Program-made: the position numbers and the translations under genes
Shown: piece by piece, positions 35,501 through 64,000 of the stretch
Layout: every line of letters starts with the position of its first letter
Position numbering within the stretch: position 1 is the stretch's first letter
The notes under the pieces: generated by a model
What the model saw: only the letters and a program-made list of their open reading frames with translations
Databases searched by the model: none
Told to the model about the DNA's origin: nothing
From: Ascaris suum
Lineage: Eukaryota; Nematoda; Chromadorea; Rhabditida; Ascarididae
Assembly (NCBI GenBank): GCA_013433145.1
Contig: CM024171.1
Coordinates: 3,203,001-3,267,000 of the forward strand
Direction: 5' to 3'
Length of the DNA stretch: 64,000 nt

Positions 35501-38168
35501 TAAATTATTCATTTTTTAATGGATTCTTATCGTTTACAGCAGATCTTAACACGTGAAGAAATTGGTTATCAATCGCACCTCATATAAACAAACGTGTTGC
35601 GTTTCGTGAATAGACATTTTATTCAGGCATCGAGAAATATCGTCAGTTGGCTGCTGAATGGACGGAGATAGCGGATCGCGCATCAGTTAAAGCCTCATGG
35701 AGCCAACAAGAAATATTCGAAGCATTTCTTGGTTAGTCTCTTTTATTTCCGTTTTTTTTTGTTATATAAAGCCGATTTGTTATTTTTATTAATTATTATA
35801 TTTTTATAATATTTGTTATGTTCTTGTTTCACTTCAAGTTTTTTATATCTTCAGGGGTGATGGATACAGTATAAAAAATATCACTGTAATTGTAAAAAAG
35901 AAAGGCAACATCAGTGATATAGATGAAATCATAGATCACCTTTGTTTAAATGCACGCGAAAATGGTTATAACTCGAAAGGGAAAATAGTGGTCATGAAAA
36001 ATTATTTTCTAATCTTCGGTCATTCTCAGCGACCATCTATCTCCAGTTGGAAACCTTTAATTGAGGTTTAAGCAATGATTTCAACGGAAGTTAAACTAGT
36101 GGAACAGCTGAAGAGGGATGGGGCGAATGGAATCATCCCCCCAAAAAATTCTCGATACTGTTTCGAGGAAAGAGCATATCATTAATCAGGGGAGGGTGGA
36201 AAAATGAGCAAAACTAACATCGAACTGCTATCATCAACGGTTCACTTTCCCCTCCAAAAAAGGTTTTTTGGCCATTCTGTTGTTTTAAGCCGCCACAAGG
36301 AATTATTTTATTTGATAGCGTTTACTTAATAATTTTAGGAGATTTAAGAATTTTTTCGTGAAGTCTTAATGTCCTTGAAGCGTCTTGGAAAAAGATTAAC
36401 AGCTGTCTTTTCTTGTAATTTTTGCTCGTTCAAAGTTTCTAAACTGTGAGCATTTAATTTTTGGGAATGAGTGTGGATTGACGGCAGGCTAAAGCCCATA
36501 ATAATTCCGCATAAACAATAAAAATTTACTAAGATTGGAAAAAATATTTTGAAATATTAGCAGATGGGGCGATCTGCTTAGAGGCCTTGTAATCGGTGAA
36601 GTTGGAAAGCAAAACGATTTTTGCTTGTTTCATTCACTTTGAGGTAATTATATGTTTCACTCACTTCTCGATATGTTCAACAGGTGTGCGTTGAATGGGG
36701 AAACTATCGAGTGATTTGTTATTTGTTTAGTTTGAAGGACTGACTAGATGAATATTCCATAATGAACTTTATTGCATCATATTGAGGTAATGTTTAATCT
36801 TCATTAGAATTTCATTGCTCGTTAAAGAGTTTATGAATTACAGGATTTCGACATTTTGGGAAGGATTTCGAAGCAATTGCCCGTTCTTTGCCAACAAAAG
36901 ATATCGATATGATAAAGCAGTTCTATGAACAACATAAAGAACGTGCTGATCAGGTATATCTCGATTTCAATGTTTATTTTTTAATAGCCAATTTTTCGTT
37001 TTATCTCTGTTCAGTTTTTTTCTCGATTGCATTTGATTCGTTCTTAGACACCTTGTTTAGATGAAACTCTATTTATGCTCTTAGCCATGTTTTATGGGTC
37101 GACTAGGTCGGCCATTTGCGCCTTTGGGATACTATATGAGTCGTTGAGCTGTTGTTCTGTCAATCATTGCGAGTGGTTTATGCTTTCTAGGTTAGATATG
37201 TATTGGCTCTTGTATCTTTTCTGTTTTTCTTCGCCCACTTCACATCACCCAAAATACCTCCTTTTTGGTGAAGCAGTGCGTGAACATTTCAGAAATTCTG
37301 ATGAGGACTCACAGCCAGTGTTCACATTCACTAGCTGTAAAACCGTAGGCTAGAGAGTGGTGCGGGGGAAGGTTAAAACTTTCCCCACCCAAAAATGTGG
37401 GTAAGTTCGCGATTCCGGGACTCGGTGATCAGAAACGAGCTTATGGCAGTACGATGTTCGGAAGCTCCAAATTCGGTAAGTAGAGACGCACAAGTCTACG
37501 AAAAAGTATGATGTTCCCTAATTTCGGAGCTCTCGGTGAAACTTTTTTGTCCGCCCTCATACTCACGGCACAGAGGTACTCGCGCCCTTTTTTGGGGACT
37601 CAAAAGTCGATAGAGTGCACCTTTAAGTGGCTGTAAATGCATTTTTCCGGTGAGTTAAATTCATCATCATGAAGGTGACACTACGAAATTTGAGATCCCA
37701 ATTGCTAACGATATTTTATCACTGATAAAATTCATTGTGCTGCATGAAATTCGAGAATGTGACTTGTATATTTCAGCGTTGTATTTTGTGATAATATGAA
37801 TGGGAATCTGTGAAAGAAAAAATCGAAGATAAAATTTCATTTGCGCGTTTGCGCGGCCCGCTTCATCTGCCCCTCTTTCCCCCTCCTCCTCTTTCTTCTG
37901 CTTCCTTCCTTCGAGAGCGAGGTCTCGTCCATTATTCTACAATTTGTGCTCATGGGCGTAATTTAAGGCTTTGATTCTTTATTTTTCTTTGGAATATGCA
38001 GCAACATTCTAAACCAATCAGCCATTAAACTAAATAATCAATAGAATTGCTTAATTGCAGTTAATTAAAAAATACGAGAGCGCGCTCGAAGAGAATAAGA
38101 AAAGGGTCGACTTCGAGCGCCTTTATGAGGTCGTGGCACCGCAAGCAGAAGTCGTCGAACTCGAGTGA
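26488..38168 (+). CDS. RCOR1: CoREST/RCOR-type corepressor: acidic N-terminus, ELM2, SANT1, four-Cys finger, SANT2
   Basis: Exons: 26488-26736, 26781-27914, 27996-28058, 29028-29148, 30537-30766, 31338-31499, 32084-32199, 33330-33464, 33754-33814, 34385-34593, 34908-34977, 35540-35564, 35627-35731, 36844-36953, 38061-38168 (TGA). Phases agree throughout, giving 965 aa. The order ELM2-SANT1-SANT2 is the CoREST hallmark; in the family, this protein bridges LSD1 demethylase and histone deacetylases to nucleosomes in the nucleus. The N-terminal ~480 residues are acidic and make the protein about twice the human RCOR1 length. Between the SANT domains, where the family has a linker that contacts LSD1, there is an unexpected CxxC...CxxC exon. 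If exon 9 is not spliced at 33814 it ends at a stop (33824-33826) followed by AATAAA, giving a 760-aa form without SANT2. Two separate genes are also possible. Exons 27996-28058 and 35540-35564 are the least certain. Confidence 0.82.
26781..27914 (+). other. Large acidic exon with five copies of an acidic-aromatic motif
   Basis: This 378-codon exon of the CoREST-like gene is low-complexity acidic sequence, predicted to be disordered. It carries spaced short motifs of one type: DEMKFLDE (26793-26816), EDLNFLED (26994-27017), DEMNFFEE (27183-27206), a longer variant DELLGFNVLEE (27474-27506) and DDSVEFLD (27804-27827). Outside the motifs the sequence is Ser/Asn/Asp-rich. It is by far the longest exon of the window. 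No enzymatic domain is visible. Confidence 0.75.
28118..28155. repeat. TTTTA/TTTG simple repeat
   Basis: A short tract of TTTG and TTTTA units lies in the intron following the exon 27996-28058 of the CoREST-like gene. Confidence 0.8.
29233..29244. repeat. G homopolymer run
   Basis: Twelve consecutive G on the + strand, in a CoREST intron just after the exon 29028-29148. Confidence 0.95.
30537..30766 (+). other. ELM2 domain exon of the CoREST-like gene
   Basis: The translation contains LEIREGIDYQCAI, matching the ELM2 entry motif (VGxxYQA.I in CoREST). CLWLPKDMLDNDAIDDYLSV follows, matching the LVW.P..-(x)n-LDEYI core, and the exon ends with GVYGIEQDR. The next exon completes the domain with ALYILYTCHYDFNSACREI. 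In CoREST and MTA/MIER proteins ELM2 with SANT1 recruits HDAC1/2. Spacing and motifs are normal. Confidence 0.88.
31108..31124. repeat. C homopolymer run
   Basis: An uninterrupted run of C of about 17 bases in a CoREST intron. The opposite strand is a G-run. Confidence 0.95.
31338..32199 (+). other. SANT1 domain, two exons (31338-31499 and 32084-32199)
   Basis: EEWTEEDISSFLRAFKSFGK, then RFSKIRKV at the exon end, continuing in the next exon with MPHKSTAQLVNFYYDMKK. This follows the CoREST SANT1 pattern of WT-x-ED, FxxAF, GKxFxxI and a (Y/F)YYxxKK helix closely. The phase-0 intron splits the domain between its second and third helices. It is the strongest evidence for CoREST rather than MTA or MIER membership. 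Confidence 0.87.
32495..32576. repeat. (TA)n microsatellite, about 80 bp
   Basis: Essentially uninterrupted TA dinucleotides in the intron after the second SANT1 exon of the CoREST-like gene. Confidence 0.97.
33330..33464 (+). other. GATA-like C2-C2 zinc-finger exon in the CoREST-like gene
   Basis: After an acidic linker (TDTSDSEEQSDERHIVGS) the exon encodes CENC, about 15 residues, then CCTC and a further Cys near the end (YAYCR). This gives a CxxC-x(15-16)-CxxC pattern like GATA-type fingers found in MTA and RERE proteins, which also carry ELM2-SANT. To my knowledge CoREST proteins of other animals do not have it at this place. The exon joins its neighbours in phase on both sides. Confidence 0.7.
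33754..33826 (+). other. Alternative terminal exon with in-frame stop
   Basis: The exon opens after TTTTTTCAG and reads SPLDAIQKLIPLIKHFNDTL, then KVPT and TAA at 33824-33826. A GT at 33815 (aaa|gttccc) is in phase 0 and would join the exon at 34385. Using it gives the long form; ignoring it gives the short form. An AATAAA lies 41 bases after the stop. Confidence 0.65.
33867..33872 (+). terminator. AATAAA poly(A) signal of the short CoREST form
   Basis: A canonical hexamer starts 41 nt after the stop at 33824-33826, a normal distance for a nematode 3'UTR. It indicates that transcripts can really end here, before the SANT2 exons. Confidence 0.6.
35627..36953 (+). other. SANT2 domain, two exons (35627-35731 and 36844-36953)
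   Basis: KASWSQQEIFEAFL joined in phase to GFRHFGKDFEAIARSLPTKD and then IDMIKQFYEQHKERADQ. This matches the CoREST SANT2 pattern (W-x-x-x-E, GxDFxAI, Kxxx-I/V-x-x-F(Y/F)). In CoREST, SANT2 contacts nucleosomal DNA and is needed for LSD1 action on nucleosomes. The final exon (38061-38168) is a charged helical tail. Confidence 0.82.
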
Positions 38169-38231
38169 ACGTTAGACATTGGTCGGCGTCTATTCATTCA
38201 TTGCTTTTAACAACGTGATTCGCCATTCGCT

Positions 38232-38237
38232 AATAAA
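38232..38237 (+). terminator. AATAAA poly(A) signal after the SANT2 exons
   Basis: A canonical AATAAA lies 64 nt after the TGA at 38166-38168 and is the likely 3' end of the long CoREST transcript. Confidence 0.6.
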
Positions 38238-41200
38238 AATATCGCCAATGTCTGACAAGTTGGTCGATGTTGTCGAATGTCTGTAGCGTTGTCGGAATGT
38301 TTGTCGTCGATTTGCAATTATCGTTGAGGTTCAGTGGGAATCTTAATTTGTCTCTTTCATAGTTTATCTCACTTTCATTGCATTCATCTATAAGTTATAA
38401 TGGCTGTGAAGTTGGCAAAATGAGGGAATGCTGAGTTATTGTAGTTCCTATTGATGGATGCCTCTTTTGTTTTCTCCTTTTCCTTTTATTCACCCAATAT
38501 TAAAATGATCCTTTATGAAATTATTGCTATGACCAAAGTAAACAAAATGGATAGTATTTACTCATGCACCTTTCTATTTGATCCGGCTTCCTAGTCGAAA
38601 TGTCCATAGAAATATTTCTATTTTTTATCTCAACTGTTATTTTACGTCATTTTTTTCCGCTGAGTTTCCCGTTGCCCTCTCTTCCTTCCTCTCTCCTCCC
38701 CTCTCTCTCTTCCTTGCCCATAGAAATAATTCCGAAATATTCGGTTTATTGGGATAGTGAGAATGTTGACTTTCGATGATGTATCAATTTTCTATCATCA
38801 TTTCCGTTCAATCGTATATTTCAGTAACGTTTTTAGCGGCATTCATTCAGTTTCAAGCATGTCTTCCATTTCAATAATTTCAGTTAATTTCGTTTTAGCA
38901 AATTTCTTTTGAACTAAATTTCGAATATTTCGATCAATTTCTATTGTAAATTTAATTAATAATTATTTTTTATTTCTATTTGAAATTGTTAGTGATATGC
39001 GTTTATTAGCAGAAATACGTTAATATTTATAGTATTTCTTATTACTACTACTTTTACTATTACTATCACTCATTACTGATATTTGTTGGAAGAAATTTAG
39101 GCAAGTTTTACTTTCAGAGTCTCTCACTCATTCATCAAAAAAGAAAGTTGAACTCTTCAACAAATTTTTCGTACCGTTTTTGGAAAGTATAACCCCACCC
39201 CCTTTATGTAAAAAGAAAAATTTTTGCAAACATCACCACGTAGTCAAATTGAGAAATTCTTTAAAAAAGCCTTTCAACGAGTATAGCACCAAATCTCTAC
39301 GACGTTGATCTTCCTTTCTTTCGATTGAAATGGGTATTTGCTCGTTTTGAATTCATCGTTGCTCCATAATTTGCTGCTTTCGTCATGTTTGCTATAAATA
39401 TTTGTAATCTTAACCGGCAGATTTGAAGAAGACTCTCAAAACATGACGGCTCAATGTTTCCAAGTTAAAGTTTACAGTCGTGACAGCCATCAGGTATGCT
39501 GCTAAGCTTCATCAGTGAAGATCACTTCACATGCAGCAGTCATCTTTGAAAAATCTAAAATTTGCATATCGTACTAGCTAGCACTGGATATTACTATTCA
39601 CCTCCCCCGTTTCTCTTTCCTTTGATATGCGGAATTATTATTAGACTTTCAACCACACTCTCCAATACATCCCACTCTACCTTGTTTGATAGGTTCCACA
39701 CAATGCATTCGTTGTTGCTACACGCCGTGATATTGCATGACCCCCTCAGGATAGCGCATATAATGGAAAGTTTTAAGGTGCTCCAACTTTGCACAATATG
39801 TCCTCGTTGAAGGTTTCGTCCTAATATTGGAGTTCATTCATAAGGTATGAGGTAATATGAGGTAATCGTATATTAGAGTATGCTTTGTGTGGCAAACTCC
39901 AAATGACGCAAGAGTGTACTCTAGGCCTCTTGTGGAACAGTTTTTCGCGAGTTTCTCATCGGCAGTTAGAGACGAAGAATGGCTGGAATCGATAAACAAT
40001 GCCGGCTCTCCCTTCCTTAATACCTACGACGTTCTAACTCAACGGAATTGAACGGAGAGTTTATGACATCCTGAACAAAGCGGTCTAGAGGAGGATGATT
40101 CCAAGGGAAGCATCAGTGATGAATCATGCGCACATAGCTCATACTCATTTACGCCACATTCGCAACCACCAGGACTTATTCACATTCAATAAGCGAGAGG
40201 GCAGGACTCTGCCAACTGTGTCGGGTTTGAAACCGTCTAGAGAAGAGGGCTGTTGTTTCAAAAAGTAGCTCTCGCACCGATTCTTTGCAGTCGATATTTC
40301 ACACTGCAGCCTCTCGCAGTGATTCTCGGCATTTGCTGCAACATCGCCTTTCGAACCGAAAAAACCTCTTTATAGGCCGAAGATGTGTGGTTGTATCTGT
40401 GCGGTGTATTGTTTGAAGAGGTTATATTTTAGCAGAATGTCATTCGATTCTAATGCTTAGCATCGTCGAAATGCTATCCCTAAAAACGGCTGTGATACTT
40501 TTTTTAAAGACCGTTTTCCACTCTTCTTATTTTTCATTACCGAATATAGCTCAGTGCAATAATAAATTAGCGCATTTTTTGCGTATTAATGAATTGAAGA
40601 AGATCACTAGAAGTTTGGCGACTGTAATCTCGAGAATAATTTGCTTTTCTTAACGAAGAATAATTTAAATAACGTTACAACTCAACGAAATATTATGATT
40701 TTCATAGTGTCTACAATGTGTTTTCATGATTTTAAATTGTGATTTCAGTGTATTTCCTCTAGAGAGATGAATGAGGAAGGAGGAAGGCGATTCGATTGCT
40801 CTCTTTCAGTGGGCTAATTTATTTGTAATCAACTAACTAATTGCCGCAAATCGTTCAACATTTTACTCGATCCTATGCATTTCAATTCTTTCCTCTATGC
40901 GAAAATTTAGAAACCTTTGAAAATCTTACTACTATATTCCTCACTGCATTTTACGATTTATGGGTAGTTTTTTTTTTCTCCTTAACTTTAGCGCTTGAAA
41001 TGGAATTTATTAGCTAAACTGTTGTGAGTTCATTTAGTATCGATTAGGCGTCGGAAAGTTATTTGTTCGATGCGCGTTTGTTGATGAATGTTTTTTTTTC
41101 TTTCACATGATGACATGTTGAAATGAATTCAGTCAACATAATCATTGGGCAAAGCGACGTTTCCCTTCGTTAAACCCCGAGGCAATTCGTGTGACAACTC

Positions 41201-41730
41201 GTTGACTCTAAAACTGCTACTCATTTCATAGAATCTAGTCTATCTGTATCACCGAAGGATCGCCGATCGGTTTTTATGACTTCTGAGTTAACAGTATAAG
41301 TGCGTTGAGAGAGGTGTCTGAATATGCAATTGGGCGCGTCGTTGTATAAGATTACCACCCACTATTATGCGTTATTTTTGCGGTTTTCTTGGAAACCGGT
41401 TGGTCTGATACCATTAAATTCAAAAGCACCGCAGATTTTTTGTTTTTATATTCGGTTTTTCAACAGCTTTCGCATCAGTAACCACTGTGCAATATTTCCA
41501 TAAATAAATATTCTGTGTATCCTTGAGGCATTCCATTCACGTCACGTTGTTTTGTCGGTTCAGTGTTTTACTGTCGTTTCGGTTGGTAGATCGTTGTCTG
41601 GAGCTGTGTGTAACGCTAAAAACGGAACAGCATTGAGGTGTTCGCTTGTTCGGTGCATGGCTAGCACTGCTAGAGAACTCATTCAACCGCGTTTCAACAT
41701 TTCATTATCGATACGAAGAAACAATTGACG
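38238..41730. other. Intergenic stretch between CoREST-like gene and DDX60
   Basis: About 3.5 kb with no exon chain. Short open frames (for example 39562-39810 and 40453-40653) are T-rich and hydrophobic and lack splice context. The last several hundred bases should hold the DDX60 promoter and 5'UTR. Confidence 0.5.
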
Positions 41731-63293
<21,563 letters not shown>

Positions 63294-64000
63294 GTGTGGC
63301 TGCTTCTGTTTATTGATTATTGTGAAGTCGGGAGTATTTTGACGGCTTCTAATTCCCAGCTGATATGCTTCTAACCATTTTTTGTTTAGTTGGGAAAGGG
63401 TGGGGGAGGGAGTGTGCAGCTTCAAAACTGTCGTCACTACCGCAGGGGAAATGACTCGTCTGCGGTCCGTGAGGGCGGCCAGTGGGGCTCTTCTAGGGTC
63501 TCTGCGAGGATCCTACTCATTCACGGGACAGCAAAGTGTCTGCGAGGATGGATTCTGGCAGATATTTTGATGGGCAAAATTTTCCTTTAGAAGGTAGGGT
63601 TGTTTCTGTGGCAGCATCCGTTCATATCCCAACTTTTTGTACTTCGCAAGTAATGGCGATGTTACCGTATCACATAAGGTGAAGCTTTAAAAGTAGTAAA
63701 TGTCTTCAGGCTTTAGGGAGAGATTTTATTCGAAGGAAGGGGTTTTGTTCAGGACTGATAATTTCCTTTTAAACTTCTGCTTGGCTAGAGAGCCGACATG
63801 CGTGCATCATGACTTTTAAATTACATAGATGTATAGTAAGTTTCGTGGTGATGGGAACCAAAGGGTGGCGAGGCTATTCTTTTTTGGAAAACTATAAAGT
63901 CTTTCATTTGAGCGGAGGTTATATTGAAAAGAAGAGGAACTTCGCTCGTGATAAAGCAGTTTGAACTGCAGTGGATGTAGCAAGACGGCAGTAGATGAGG
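63294..64000 (+). other. DDX60 intron at the window edge
   Basis: This stretch is interpreted as intron. An open frame at about 63390-63587 follows an AG and is richer in GC than its surroundings, but its translation (NCRHYRRGNDSSAVREGG...) does not resemble DDX60 C-terminal sequence. Otherwise nothing is seen here. Confidence 0.5.

Overview
The window looks like nuclear DNA of a multicellular animal, most probably a nematode with a fairly large genome. This is inferred from three things: genes are cut into short exons (mostly 60-250 nt) by AT-rich introns ending in TTTCAG/TTGCAG-like acceptors; candidate trans-splice acceptors sit just before start codons; and fragments of RTE-type non-LTR retrotransposons resemble those common in parasitic worms. 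I see no operon-like bacterial layout, CRISPR array, rRNA or convincing tRNA. All genes that can be supported are on the + strand.

Layout. (1) 636-975: possible last exons of an unknown gene whose product would end in a hydrophobic tail. (2) 2006-14519: a 16-exon model for a coiled-coil protein of about 563 aa, whose frames agree at every junction. Its introns hold a degraded LINE fragment, a 76-bp hairpin and a 0.7-kb foldback element. (3) 16799-20113: a complete six-exon syntaxin-16 (Qa-SNARE, 309 aa). (4) 20114-26470: about 6.4 kb with no supportable gene. (5) 26488-38168: a CoREST/RCOR-type corepressor with ELM2, SANT1, a four-cysteine finger and SANT2. It has a long acidic N-terminal exon and an internal stop plus poly(A) signal that splits the locus into a short form (760 aa) and a long form (965 aa). 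(6) 38169-41730: intergenic. (7) 41731 to beyond the right edge: a DDX60-type DEVH-box RNA helicase with about 25 recognised exons and roughly 1,390 codons visible. All main helicase motifs are intact, a dead antisense LINE sits in one intron, and long (TA)n tracts sit in several others.

The genes serve unrelated cell functions: endosome-to-Golgi membrane fusion (syntaxin-16), LSD1-linked chromatin repression (CoREST) and RNA surveillance (DDX60). They do not form a pathway. The most interesting observations are the CoREST locus (a bypassable stop separating SANT1 from SANT2, an extra zinc-finger-like exon, and five acidic-aromatic motif copies in its N-terminal exon), a possible 27-nt intron, and a site in the coiled-coil gene where either a GC-AG splice or read-through to a membrane tail is possible. 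Exon coordinates come from reading splice signals and checking phase by eye; no alignment or transcript data were available.
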